A stretch of DNA of 64,000 nucleotides from Gammaproteobacteria bacterium (lineage in GTDB: Bacteria > Pseudomonadota > Gammaproteobacteria > SG8-11): contig JAHECY010000220.1 in NCBI GenBank assembly GCA_024641505.1, forward strand, positions 25,163-89,162. Direction: 5' to 3'. Under the pieces are notes generated by a model. The model saw only the letters and a program-made list of their open reading frames with translations. It had not been told where the DNA came from and made no database searches. A program made the translations under genes and the position numbers. Shown piece after piece: positions 57,301-64,000 of the stretch (the first letter of the stretch is position 1; every line of letters begins with the position of its first letter).

Positions 57301-59405
57301 TGGCACCTCCCAAGAGTCTCGCGGAACTGATGATAGAGACCGCGGACTGCCTCGAGGGAATGCTCGATGCGCTGCAGGGCAAGGGGCCGGCGCCGGCAGA
57401 CGCTTTGAGTTTGCTGCAGCGCATTCTGGATTGGGCCAACCGGGTGGATAAAGGTGAGATCCGGGAGAGCGATGTGGGCAGCCTGTCCGGCGCCACGCAG
57501 GCACCGAATGCGGCCCCGATGGCCGCCGCCGTGCCCGAGTCGGAAACGGCTCCCGACATGGAGACGCGCGGTCAGGCGCTGGAAACATTGCGCGTGCCGA
57601 CCACCACTGTGGACGATATGATCGGTCTGCTCGGTGAAGTGTCGATCGCCATCGCCCAGGTGAAGGAGCATATCAATCGTTTGCTGCAGCGTGGCAAATC
57701 CATGGGTATGCAGGAAGCGGTAATTCAACAGCGACGCTTCGACCTGGAAAACATGGTTGGGGTGCGCAGCCAATCCACCATGCAGCGGCGCTTGCGGCGC
57801 CTGGGTCCGCAAAACAGTGAAAATTTCGATCCCCTGGAAATGGATCAATATGACGAGCTTTACGGTACCACGCACAGCTTTATCGAGGCCGTGGCCGATT
57901 CCCGAGAAGTATCGCATCAAATTCAAAGTGAACTGAGTACCCTGGAAGGCCTGTTCTTGCAGCAACAACGGTTGAACAAGGAGTTACAACAGTTGGTCAT
58001 GACCACGCGCATGGAAGCCGCGAACACGCTGAGTTCGCGCCTGCAGCGCGCGGTGCGTCAAGCCTGTCGGGCCACGGGCAAGAAAGTCGATCTGGTGCTG
58101 GAAAACGAGGACATGCATATCGACAGCGATGTGCTCGCTAAACTGGCGGATCCCCTGATGCATATGTTGCGCAATGCCGTCGACCACGGTATCGAAGCCG
58201 AGGATCTGCGGCGCCAGAAAGGTAAACCGGAAGCCGGCACCATTACCCTGAGCTATTCCCGTGAAGGTAACAATTTCGTGGTGCGCTGTGGTGATGACGG
58301 CGGCGGATTGAACTACGAAAAGATTCGAGAGACTGCGGTTAAGAAAGGCCTGCTGGGCGACAAGGAAAACCTCGATAAACGCGATCTGGGCCGCATGATT
58401 CTGGTGCCGGGATTCTCCACCCGCGACACCACCACCCAGATTTCCGGGCGCGGTGTCGGTATGGACGTGGTGCATGCCGCGATCCTGGAACTGAAAGGCA
58501 GTTTGGATATCGTGGAATCCGAACAGGGCGGCACCGAGTTCGTGATGCGATTGCCGGTCAGTCTGGTGACCAGTCACTCGCTGGTGGTGAAAACCGGCGA
58601 AGACCTGTTTGCCGTGCCCACCAACTACCTGTTGCAGATTCTGGCGCCGGATACCGGTGAAGTGACCGAAATCGGCGGACAAGTCGCGTTTCAGTTGGGC
58701 AATGATATTTTTCCGGCACGGTCCCTGGCTGAAATGGTTAATTCCACCTTGGGCGACCGTAATATCAGCAGCAAGAAAATCATCCTACTGGTCAAGGCCG
58801 ATACCGGTAACTACGCGGTCACCGTCGACCAGTTGATCAACAGTTACGAACTGGTTATCAAGGGCACCGGCAAATATGTGCAAAAAGTGCCCGGTGTGGC
58901 CGGAGTCGCCGTACTGGGTGACGGTAACGTGGTACCGGTACTGGATCTACCGGAGATGTTGCGCAGCTCACATGGTGGTATTAGTGCCAAAGCAACGACG
59001 CTGCCGTCCGTACAGGCGGTGGTCAAAGCCAAGGCTGGCGTGCAGGACGTATTGATCGTCGACGACTCGCTGAGCGTGCGTAAATCCCTGGCGATGTTCG
59101 TCAAGGATGCCGGTTTTAACCCGGTATTGGCGCGCGATGGCCTGGAGGCGGCGGAATTGTTGCGTAAACAGAAAGTGGCGATCGCTTTGGTGGATATGGA
59201 AATGCCGCGCATGAACGGCCTGGAGTTGACGCGCCATATCCGCGCCACCGAAGAATTGAAAAGTCTGCCGGTGATCATGATTACATCACGTACCCAGCAG
59301 AAGCACCGGCAGCAGGCGGAACAGGCCGGGGTCAACCGCTACCTGTCGAAGCCCTATGGCGAGGACGATTTGTTGGCCGCCATCGAACAACTGATGGGTC
59401 GTTGA
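54342..59405 (+). CDS. chpA: Hybrid CheA-type histidine kinase ChpA/PilL
   Basis: 1687 residues. The N-terminal region resembles FimL/ChpA helical domains (about 1-140). Helical segments near 250-350 and 745-870 look like Hpt-type bundles without an obvious phosphorylatable His. A real Hpt has the phospho-His near 954 (RIAHTLKGSGNLIG). A CheA dimerisation/ATPase core follows (HMLRNAVDHGIE near 1274, CGDDGGGL, SGRGVGMDVV near 1368), then a CheW domain (about 1407-1540) and a C-terminal receiver (VLIVDDSLSVRKS; Asp near 1618 in VDMEMPRMNG). A very acidic linker of about 400-740 contains a three-fold repeat at 576, 633 and 680. Fewer Hpt domains are recognisable than in Pseudomonas ChpA. Confidence 0.95.
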   Translation: MRATILGEKMDMGSSGWQVLRDSILFAQAHLRTVQKRIGSDSGRKPADHLRSCLHHLENIASAANEGNLANLHRLCEEMWRHLKTLTVDNETTLSLTLQSMLTWTTDVLAHLEEPDNAALLQRLLAPLPEDRQHSLQRALGIEAVNPQVDTSFPDDNIDDTLLDSRTTAGDRDFLEHTMVASDGAASAQLSAADTGHDDFHPDLMPQITDISAMDLKGDLTQPLTEDTPKRAPTPVPVAEIQHEVGTLSVPDDGAIALLENSLSGGIEDFAEIRKILAQAKTRQELKDCRQALILLLDNIESYAVLAGITDAAAGAGAMLDALRHYEEDADPMVSICAALPAWCSDVLGFVQQYKEDRLAAPASVSSSEIPVDDAGVDEEIVLTTPPDAALPDSLFLDGEPEDNMVAPDLPQFAAAPFSGDAFFDTEEIPDISMPFDDAVVDLAAEMHQLMGDTDIPEPVLSISPDADDMAADVTASASSADVPEFAEDAEDASVGAVAMAPRYQDTDAGDDGNAWLISDDPDESVSGDLVDEIAAFNAALLATAAGTDDAMMGMSDDDGIETPPPVATMDEFGDVVNDLDGVDMAAFEAAMADGDMDGIFLPASDAGDDAIADFGRDEAETAAPGDGGAEHVLNDLAGIDAADLDAVLNAEDMHGIFLPTDESALDAGMNLGTGADDAVLNDLEGIDMAALEAEMDGDIDGVLLPPSAAHTETGDEFALDDDLDFAPDAEFGPDEEFNADNILDVLRAEIMEVSPQLAKLESIITSSADPTALHNAIRSYSELTERLMLASESLGLTGLYEVCRFAQDNINRMSAFELHAREQVAPVLARWTALVLTYLQNPADDSSCVMLLNHFQDKAWPKPISGEKGRDLYVMLSKGMDESVQPEPVPERQRLASAEDVALEISADASKDLIDAFFMEAPAQTERFSLTIALIAAGENLAENVKVAQRIAHTLKGSGNLIGIRGLANLTHHVEDILEYLSTHRMAPPKSLAELMIETADCLEGMLDALQGKGPAPADALSLLQRILDWANRVDKGEIRESDVGSLSGATQAPNAAPMAAAVPESETAPDMETRGQALETLRVPTTTVDDMIGLLGEVSIAIAQVKEHINRLLQRGKSMGMQEAVIQQRRFDLENMVGVRSQSTMQRRLRRLGPQNSENFDPLEMDQYDELYGTTHSFIEAVADSREVSHQIQSELSTLEGLFLQQQRLNKELQQLVMTTRMEAANTLSSRLQRAVRQACRATGKKVDLVLENEDMHIDSDVLAKLADPLMHMLRNAVDHGIEAEDLRRQKGKPEAGTITLSYSREGNNFVVRCGDDGGGLNYEKIRETAVKKGLLGDKENLDKRDLGRMILVPGFSTRDTTTQISGRGVGMDVVHAAILELKGSLDIVESEQGGTEFVMRLPVSLVTSHSLVVKTGEDLFAVPTNYLLQILAPDTGEVTEIGGQVAFQLGNDIFPARSLAEMVNSTLGDRNISSKKIILLVKADTGNYAVTVDQLINSYELVIKGTGKYVQKVPGVAGVAVLGDGNVVPVLDLPEMLRSSHGGISAKATTLPSVQAVVKAKAGVQDVLIVDDSLSVRKSLAMFVKDAGFNPVLARDGLEAAELLRKQKVAIALVDMEMPRMNGLELTRHIRATEELKSLPVIMITSRTQQKHRQQAEQAGVNRYLSKPYGEDDLLAAIEQLMGR
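56067..56520 (+). repeat. Three-fold amino-acid repeat inside ChpA
   Basis: Units starting at codons 576, 633 and 680 share NDLxG(I/V)D-x-A-x-(L/F)-x-A ... D(M/I)(D/H)G(I/V)(F/L)LP. Examples are NDLDGVDMAAFEAAMADG, NDLAGIDAADLDAVLNAE and NDLEGIDMAALEAEMDGD. A looser fourth copy may lie near codon 528 (GDLVDEIAAFNAALLA). Spacing is 57 and 47 residues with acidic filler. Confidence 0.8.
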
Positions 59406-59406
59406 T

Positions 59407-59895
59407 ATGGCACTGGCACTCAAACAAAAAAAGGTGGCCCATTATCGGCAAAGCGCGGAGAAGTTCGCCTTGCTTACCATCGGTGACCTGTACCTGACCT
59501 TGCCCCAGGCGGATGTGGTGACCATCGAACTGGTGACCACGGTCATCGCCTTCAGCCGCCAAGGCTCCAAAGCCGCGGGCTTTATCGAATATGAAGGATC
59601 GGAATGGCCGGTTTATTCGCTGTCGCCGGAGTTTCGTTTGCGCCGCTACGTGCCGCAAAAACGGCGTTTCTGTGTGTGTTTCGGCAAGGATAAAGCCCAG
59701 GCCTTTGCCCTGCTGTGTGACGATATTCGCTTGCTGCCGGACACCGGCGACAACCGCCCGCGGGACCTGCCCGACTGTATGCTGACCAATGCGTCGCCGC
59801 TGCGCAAATTGCTGTGGATGAACGACCATCTGGTGGTGATGACGGAACTGTCGGCGATGCATGTATTTCTGGAGCAGACCCATGTCGACGACTAA
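59407..59895 (+). CDS. CheW-like protein (first of two after chpA)
   Basis: 162 residues with a CheW-type fold: FALLTIGDLYLTLPQADVVTIELVTTVIAFS, then GFIEYEGSEWPVYSLSPEF as the CheW-like strand pair, and RFCVCFGKDKAQAFALLCDDIRLLP. The second-half loop is short compared with PilI, and the conserved Arg used for receptor contact is not evident, so it may be an accessory adaptor such as ChpC or an uncoupled paralogue. It begins 1 base after the chpA stop and overlaps the next gene by 14 bases. Confidence 0.8.
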   Translation: MALALKQKKVAHYRQSAEKFALLTIGDLYLTLPQADVVTIELVTTVIAFSRQGSKAAGFIEYEGSEWPVYSLSPEFRLRRYVPQKRRFCVCFGKDKAQAFALLCDDIRLLPDTGDNRPRDLPDCMLTNASPLRKLLWMNDHLVVMTELSAMHVFLEQTHVDD

Positions 59896-60358
59896 AAGTC
59901 ACGCCTGGCTGCTGCCCCTGCTGAGCGATTTCATCCTGGCGGTGAGCGACATCGAAATGGTGGAATATCTGACCGCGCCGACCCTGATCCGCGTGCCGTT
60001 GACGCCGTATTACTGCAATAGCGTCATCGCCTGGCGTGAAGGACTGGTGCCGGTGTTCAATCTCAATCCTCTGTTCACCCTGCCCTCGACGCACAATGTG
60101 CATCACTTCGGCATCCTCGCCTACCAGCATGCGCCGAAATCACCCCTGCAGCACCTGGCGGTGATTCTCAACGGGTCGCCGATGCGCGTCACGGTCGATG
60201 ATGACCAGGTCACTGACGCGCCGGAAGAAGTCGCCGGGCTTTACAATCAGCTGGTGCTGTCGTGCTTTGAGTACCGGGAAAAACCCGTATCCATCCTCAA
60301 CATCACCTACCTGGCATCGCGTGAGTTCGGCGCCCTGGTCGCCGACGAAGTGGCTTAA
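59882..60358 (+). CDS. CheW-like protein (second of two after chpA)
   Basis: 158 residues, CheW-like: HAWLLPLLSDFILAVSDIEMVEYL, VIAWREGLVPVFNLNPLF, then LAVILNGSPMRVTVDDDQVTDAPEEVAGLYNQLVLSCFEYREKPVSILNITYL, ending in the closing strand typical of CheW. The ATG at 59882 lies inside the previous gene (14-base overlap), so the two are probably translated together and may act as a pair. Last gene of the cluster; pilK (CheR-type) and chpB (CheB-type) genes are not adjacent. Confidence 0.8.
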   Translation: MSTTKSHAWLLPLLSDFILAVSDIEMVEYLTAPTLIRVPLTPYYCNSVIAWREGLVPVFNLNPLFTLPSTHNVHHFGILAYQHAPKSPLQHLAVILNGSPMRVTVDDDQVTDAPEEVAGLYNQLVLSCFEYREKPVSILNITYLASREFGALVADEVA

Positions 60359-60393
60359 CCATAAACAGATGTCACATCCGGTGCCACGCGGCG

Positions 60394-61461
60394 TTATTGC
60401 CAGTCGGCCATAAAAATATTGGTCTCGCCGCGTACTTTGCCGTTGCGATTTGAGGCGAACACCAGGGTCTTGCCATCGTGGGAAAACATCGGAAATCCAT
60501 CGAAATCCTCATATTCGGTGACGCGTTCCACGATCCGGGTATCGATGTCGATCATGAATAAATCAAAGTTGCGGCCTTTGGGGTTGTGCATATTGGAGGC
60601 GAAAATGATGTGTTTGCCGTCCGGATGCCAATATGGCCCGAAATTGGCGGCGCCGTTAGCGGTAAGCTGCACCGGCTTGCGATCCTGCAAATTCATGATG
60701 TACAGCTCCAGATTGCCGGGACGCACCAGGCCCTGATCCAGCAAGCGCCGATAGTCCGCCAGCGCTGTCCCGGTGGGGCGCGACGCGCGCCACACCAGCC
60801 ACTGCCCGTCACGGGAAAAAAACGCGCCGCCGTCATAGCCCGGCATAGCGGTGAGTTGTTCCACATGGCCACCATCGGGATCCATGAGAAACAGTTCCAG
60901 ATCACCGGTACGCACCGAGGTAAACACAATGCGGTCCCCCTGGGGTGAATACACACCCTCCGCGTCATAACCCGGGGTGTCGGTCAAGCGCACCGGATGC
61001 GACCCGTCCGGGTCGGCCTTGAAAATATCGTAGTCTTTATAAAGGGGCCACACGTAACCTTGAGAGTGATCGGGTTTGGGAGGGCAGGCGGCGCCTCCCA
61101 GATGGGTAGAGGCATAGATGATGGCCTTATTGTCCGGGGCGATAAAGGAGCAGGTGGTCACGCCCTGCCCGGATGATACTTGACGCACCTGGCTGCCATC
61201 GCGGGCCATGCGGAAAATCGCATCGCATTGCCGGTCCCCACGGGTGGATTGAAAAATCAGTTGCTGGCCGTCGAAGGAAAAATAGGCCTCCGCATTCTCG
61301 CCACCGAAGGACAGTTGCCGCATGTTATGTAAATGAGTTTCACCCGGCAGGGACAATGACTGGCCGTGGGAATGGCCGATCCACAGCACACCCAGCGTCA
61401 CCAGCACCATACCCCGGCGTGTCAGGTTCATGGGTAATGAATTGCGGGCAGCCTGCTGCAT
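60394..61461 (-). CDS. TolB-like PD40 beta-propeller periplasmic protein
   Basis: About 355 residues: a signal peptide (MVLVTLGVLWIGHSHG|Q) and five or more WD40-like PD40 repeats (e.g. AEAYFSFDGQQLIFQSTRGD, AEGVYSPQGDRIVFTSVRTGDLELFLMDPDGG, GPYWHPDGKHIIFASN, GFPMFSHDGKTLVFASNRNG). The repeats match the C-terminal propeller of TolB and stand-alone relatives, but the N-terminal TolB domain is absent and no tol-pal genes are adjacent. It probably binds a protein partner or peptide. The start is the ATG at 61461, or the ATG at 61431. Confidence 0.88.
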   Translation of the reverse strand: MQQAARNSLPMNLTRRGMVLVTLGVLWIGHSHGQSLSLPGETHLHNMRQLSFGGENAEAYFSFDGQQLIFQSTRGDRQCDAIFRMARDGSQVRQVSSGQGVTTCSFIAPDNKAIIYASTHLGGAACPPKPDHSQGYVWPLYKDYDIFKADPDGSHPVRLTDTPGYDAEGVYSPQGDRIVFTSVRTGDLELFLMDPDGGHVEQLTAMPGYDGGAFFSRDGQWLVWRASRPTGTALADYRRLLDQGLVRPGNLELYIMNLQDRKPVQLTANGAANFGPYWHPDGKHIIFASNMHNPKGRNFDLFMIDIDTRIVERVTEYEDFDGFPMFSHDGKTLVFASNRNGKVRGETNIFMADWQ

Positions 61462-61544
61462 CAATCGAAAACTCGGGAGGAGAAATTAAGCTAAAGCTTA
61501 GCCCAGACCCGGCAGTCGGGCCAGGGGTGTAAATCGAAATCCGG

Positions 61545-61994
61545 TCAATGGGCGACGTTCGGCAGCCGATATTCCAGTTTTTGCAAGGGTACGCCGCAAA
61601 ACGAGAAAACGTCGCCTTTGGCCGCGAACGGTTTCTCGTGGTAGAACGGCAAGGTATCCGTGGGCGCGTTTAACCACACTTTCTCCATGCCCAGGATCCG
61701 GGCCACCTGGCACAGGTAGGACACCACCGCCTGCCCCACTTTTGGGGTACGCCATTGGGACAGAATGGCGATGCGTCCCAGGTGCCCGTCATTGTGCAGA
61801 CTGCCGGTAGCGACCAGCATGCCGGTCAGGTCGTCGTAGACCATCACGTGATACCGCAACTCGTCGTCCCGATGCCGCAGAAAATTCAACGGCAGTCCGA
61901 ACTCATCCATAAATACCCGCTTGCGCAGGCGAATGATTTCTTTCTTGGCTTCGCTCCATTCGCGAACAAGAAAATTGGTATCCGCTAAAGACAT
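61545..61994 (-). CDS. GNAT-family N-acetyltransferase
   Basis: A 149-residue acetyl-CoA-dependent transferase of GCN5 fold. Core pieces are EIIRLRKRVFMDEFGLPLNF (motif C), MLVATGSLHNDGHLGRIAILSQWRTPKVGQAVVSYLCQVARILGM (motif A; the usual Q/RxxGxG/A loop reads RTPKVGQA) and FYHEKPFAAKGDVFSFCGVPLQKLEYRL (motif B). It resembles small GNATs of the ElaA/YjgM type. The substrate is unknown. Confidence 0.88.
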   Translation of the reverse strand: MSLADTNFLVREWSEAKKEIIRLRKRVFMDEFGLPLNFLRHRDDELRYHVMVYDDLTGMLVATGSLHNDGHLGRIAILSQWRTPKVGQAVVSYLCQVARILGMEKVWLNAPTDTLPFYHEKPFAAKGDVFSFCGVPLQKLEYRLPNVAH

Positions 61995-62316
61995 ATCCCA
62001 CTACCCCTACACATGATTTTATTTATTCTTAGATTATCACTTAACATAACAATGGTTATAGAATGAACACTGATAAGGTGCTCCGCCCCACTTGTTTTTA
62101 TATATATATAGAAGAAAGACTGCTAAGTGAAGCCCCAATGCGCGCCGCGATGGACCTGAACCGTCCAGCAAGGTATCCTATACGCCCCTCGCCCCCCGGA
62201 TATCCCGGTGCCAGGGGCGATTTGGCAATAGACTAATAGCAACAAGGTTGTTAGTTTTATGCCACAGACTGACCACCCTCGGTGGAAAAGCCTGAAATAA
62301 TCGTTGAAATACCACC
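61995..62316. other. Intergenic region between the GNAT gene and tRNA-Arg
   Basis: 322 bases. It holds a (TA)6 tract at 62099-62110 and a GC-rich hairpin CGCCCCT...AGGGGCG with a 23-base loop (62183-62219). A tRNA promoter must lie in the last ~80 bases, but no strong -35/-10 pair is visible to me. No protein gene is supported. Confidence 0.5.
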
Positions 62317-62393
62317 GCGCCCGTAGCTCAGTTGGATAGAGTGTTGCCCTCCGAAGGCAAAGGTCGGACGTTCGAATCGTCTCGGGCGCGCCA
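62317..62393 (+). tRNA. tRNA-Arg (anticodon CCG)
   Basis: A 77-base cloverleaf with encoded CCA. Acceptor stem GCGCCCG pairs with CGGGCGC, the D arm GCTCAGTTGGATAGAGT is normal, the anticodon stem TTGCC/GGCAA has loop CTCCGAA (anticodon CCG, reading CGG codons), and the T arm GGACG-TTCGAAT-CGTCT has G-T pairing. Discriminator G, then CCA at 62391-62393. Its 3' end is duplicated at 62558, typical of integration into a tRNA gene. Confidence 0.95.
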
Positions 62394-62396
62394 AAT
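62379..62396 (+). repeat. Direct repeat 1 of the tRNA-Arg 3' end (candidate att site)
   Basis: GTCTCGGGCGCGCCAAAT, spanning the last 15 bases of the tRNA and three beyond. An identical 18-base copy begins at 62558. Duplication of a tRNA 3' end is the mark left by tyrosine-integrase elements. Confidence 0.7.
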
Positions 62397-62397
62397 T

Positions 62398-62426
62398 AAA
62401 AAAGGCCCCTTCATGGGGCCTTTTTT
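62398..62426 (+). terminator. Rho-independent terminator of tRNA-Arg
   Basis: AAAAAAGGCCCC - TTCAT - GGGGCCTTTTTT: a perfect 12-base stem ending in a run of six T, five bases after the CCA end. Confidence 0.9.
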
Positions 62427-62484
62427 AATTTGTTGGTTGAGTTGATGCGAGCGTCCGACCGAAATTTATATTATGGCCGTTCGA

Positions 62485-62551
62485 CCGATCGACTGCAGTC
62501 GATCGGGACAGCGCGCAGCGCTGCCCGGAGGGTGCGCGCTGCAGGCGCGCA
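62485..62551. repeat. Cluster of three perfect inverted repeats
   Basis: First, CGATCGACTG/CAGTCGATCG with one more C-G pair outside (62485-62506). Second, CAGCGC-GCA-GCGCTG (62509-62523). Third, TGCGCGC-TGCAG-GCGCGCA (62533-62551). They stand nearly end to end and would give three GC-rich hairpins in RNA or single-stranded DNA. Confidence 0.7.
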
Positions 62552-62557
62552 TCAGGA

Positions 62558-62575
62558 GTCTCGGGCGCGCCAAAT
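62558..62575 (+). repeat. Direct repeat 2 of the tRNA-Arg 3' end (candidate att site)
   Basis: Exact second copy of the 18 bases GTCTCGGGCGCGCCAAAT, 179 bases downstream of the first. The rest of the tRNA is absent, so this is not a second functional tRNA gene. Confidence 0.7.
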
Positions 62576-62579
62576 AAAC

Positions 62580-62606
62580 AAAGGGTTATCTCGGTAGCCC
62601 TTTTTT
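62580..62606 (+). terminator. Second terminator-like hairpin after the tRNA 3' end copy
   Basis: AAAGGGTTA - TCTCGG - TAGCCCTTT with one G-T pair, followed by T-rich DNA. It is the same layout as the true tRNA terminator (repeat, short gap, hairpin with A- and T-flanks), which suggests a tRNA-derived border, not a random match. Confidence 0.65.
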
Positions 62607-62618
62607 ATTTATTGGGTT

Positions 62619-62651
62619 GTGTCCAGGCTGTGTCCGTGGTGTGTCCAGGTT
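62619..62651 (+). repeat. Three 11-bp direct iterons
   Basis: GTGTCCAGGCT, GTGTCCGTGGT and GTGTCCAGGTT, exactly 11 bases apart (62619, 62630, 62641). Phased short repeats next to an att-like sequence resemble arm-type binding sites of tyrosine integrases or excisionases. Confidence 0.6.
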
Positions 62652-62998
62652 TTCAACGAGCGATTTTTAGTGGCTACTAGATATGAAGGCTAGGAGTCAT
62701 TAATGACTGTTAGCTGTTGTGCCCGGTAACAACTAAACACTTCAAGCAAACTACTAGTCATGATTTCTTACCCTGCCGCCAATGTTCATCGTCAAAATCC
62801 GCAACGATGTCATCACTGGCACCTATATACATTATGAGTCTTGTGTAAAAGGCCATCAGTTCTATACTGAATCAATTAGCCATCAAATAAAGAACTCTCG
62901 TGTAACTCCATGATTATTTGAAGATATGTGTTTATTCTAAGAGGGTGAAACTTGCTAGCCATCAAATGACCATCAAATAGGATTTTCCGCTATATTTT

Positions 62999-64000
62999 TC
63001 AGGACCACATTGGCACATATTTCATGAATTTTTTTCCAGAGCCTTCGTCATAGGGGCGTATAAGCGATGCTTCCACTGTCTCTTTGATGATTCGAGAGGC
63101 GGTGGCACTATTTTTCTCAGCGATACCGAAGCGCTCCCGCAGACTGGAGTTAGTCATAAAATTTCGTTGAACATACTTCAGGCAAGCGTGCATGTAGCAC
63201 GCGCGAATCCGGTCTTCCTTATCCATCTCTCGTAGCTCTCGGTGTGCGAAAAGTACTGATCTGGTGTGTTCGTCTGTAGTTTCAAAAATTGGGGCTGGGA
63301 GTTGGTAAAGTTCAGTCTCGAAAACCACTTTATCTACACCACTTCCTCTTTCTTCGCAAATACCAATGCGCCGCATTAATGAGGCGATGCCCTCATTACG
63401 TGATTTCGGTGGGCTATCTAAAAAGCGGTCAGGTTTTACTAGGGGTAGTCCAGGATTGGTAATTTCCATGCGATTGGAAAATATTTCGATCATGGGGCCT
63501 GTGCCTGAAATATGAAAATCCTGATGGATGATAGAATTCGCTATCAGTTCACGGATGGCCAACTCAGGGAACATAGGTACTTCGCTGCGCAATGCTTGCC
63601 CAATAACCTCATTGCTGGGTAATAAATTGGTAATAAATCCGATCAAGCCCTCAAAAGCGGATGCATATCCTTTTGTTCCTTCTTGTTCGCGGATGGTTTT
63701 TACTCGGCTCTCTCCTTTGTATTGAACCACTCGAACGGCTTTGCGCTTCAAGTTCCGAAAATCGGACAGCTTTTTTGCGAACAAGACCGCTCCTAGATTT
63801 GTAATGTCCCAATGGCCACCCTTACCGGACGTAATTATATCATCTGATTTCAGGGACGACAGAATGCCATCACGACTTTCAGGCAACGGAATTTTCATGA
63901 GGTCGAAATAGGTAGGGTAGTCAAGTAAACGAAGAACCTCATCTGAACTCATATTTTCTGCGGCTGTCTCTCGTTCAAAAGGAATTTTGTCAAATACTCG
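62999..64000 (-). CDS. Schlafen/AlbA_2-type putative DNA-binding protein, C-terminal part (5' end outside window)
   Basis: The frame stays open through the right edge (...VFDKIPFERETAAEN before the ATG at 63952), and that stretch is typical of the family, so the gene begins outside the window. The protein resembles COG2865-type regulators: the AlbA_2/Schlafen N-terminal end (DYPTYFDLMKIPLPESRDGILSSLKSDDII), a GHKL-like ATP-binding-type segment (AIRELIANSIIHQDF, EIFSNRMEITNPGLP, GSGVDKVV) and a C-terminal winged-helix region. These genes are common on mobile elements and in defence clusters; function is not settled. Visibly AT-richer than the housekeeping genes, fitting transfer. Confidence 0.85.
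   Translation of the reverse strand, partial: RVFDKIPFERETAAENMSSDEVLRLLDYPTYFDLMKIPLPESRDGILSSLKSDDIITSGKGGHWDITNLGAVLFAKKLSDFRNLKRKAVRVVQYKGESRVKTIREQEGTKGYASAFEGLIGFITNLLPSNEVIGQALRSEVPMFPELAIRELIANSIIHQDFHISGTGPMIEIFSNRMEITNPGLPLVKPDRFLDSPPKSRNEGIASLMRRIGICEERGSGVDKVVFETELYQLPAPIFETTDEHTRSVLFAHRELREMDKEDRIRACYMHACLKYVQRNFMTNSSLRERFGIAEKNSATASRIIKETVEASLIRPYDEGSGKKFMKYVPMWS

Larger units (their letters stand above)
62394..62998. other. Non-coding island-border region
   Basis: 605 bases between tRNA-Arg and the partial Schlafen/AlbA-type gene. In order: terminator, palindrome cluster (62485-62551), second tRNA 3' end copy (62558), second terminator (62580), three 11-bp iterons (62619-62651), then about 350 bases of AT-rich sequence with no supported gene. 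The string of elements is unlike ordinary intergenic DNA and fits the end of an integrated element. Confidence 0.6.

Noticed and set aside
62558..62606. A second tRNA gene after tRNA-Arg
   Set aside because: Only the 3' acceptor end and a terminator-like hairpin are present; no anticodon or D arm.

Overview
The window is chromosomal DNA from a gammaproteobacterium. This rests on the gene order around the replication origin (gyrB-recF-dnaN-dnaA facing away from rpmH-rnpA-yidD-yidC-mnmE), the lptD-surA-pdxA-rsmA operon, hemCDXY, glyQS and a Chp/Pil type IV pilus chemotaxis cluster. An outer membrane (LptD, SurA, heptose phosphatase GmhB), class I fructose-bisphosphatase, a periplasmic nitrate reductase pair and a bacteriohemerythrin fit a free-living bacterium that meets low oxygen. 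I cannot name the genus from the sequence alone.

Layout, left to right. 1-5723: end of a PP2C phosphatase converging on a transmembrane Ser/Thr kinase with a formylglycine-generating-enzyme-like domain, then radC, coaBC and a sugar-epimerase-like protein. 5787-10975: a ferredoxin-type flavin reductase and the hemC-hemD-hemX-hemY operon. 11081-12396: fbp with a recognisable sigma70 promoter and terminator. 12512-22919: the origin region, with two perfect DnaA boxes and an AT-rich palindrome between dnaN and dnaA. 22924-28360: lptD-surA-pdxA-rsmA. 28406-33283: a small unknown protein, a bacteriohemerythrin, and a three-gene minus-strand set (GCS2-type ligase, M14-type deacylase, glycosyltransferase). 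33503-37913: glyQS, gmhB and an acyltransferase. 38028-39454: two uncharacterised proteins around a cold-shock gene. 39915-42902: napA-napB. 43079-44481: an HU-like protein overlapping an HU-transmembrane-LysM fusion. 45195-48275: a DUF1223 protein, a NifA/NorR-type activator and a DUF2892 membrane protein with a canonical sigma54 promoter. 48499-60358: an HDOD protein and the pilG-pilH-pilI-pilJ-chpA-cheW-cheW cluster. 60394-61994: a TolB-like propeller protein and a GNAT enzyme. 62317-64000: tRNA-Arg(CCG), a nearby second copy of its 3' end, a palindrome cluster, 11-bp iterons and an AT-richer partial Schlafen/AlbA-type gene, which together look like a genomic-island border.

Most of the window is housekeeping. 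The least ordinary parts are the HU / HU-TM-LysM pair, the sigma54 module controlling a DUF2892 protein, a three-fold acidic repeat inside ChpA, a dispersed intergenic repeat present in two inverted copies about 25 kb apart, and the tRNA-Arg island border.
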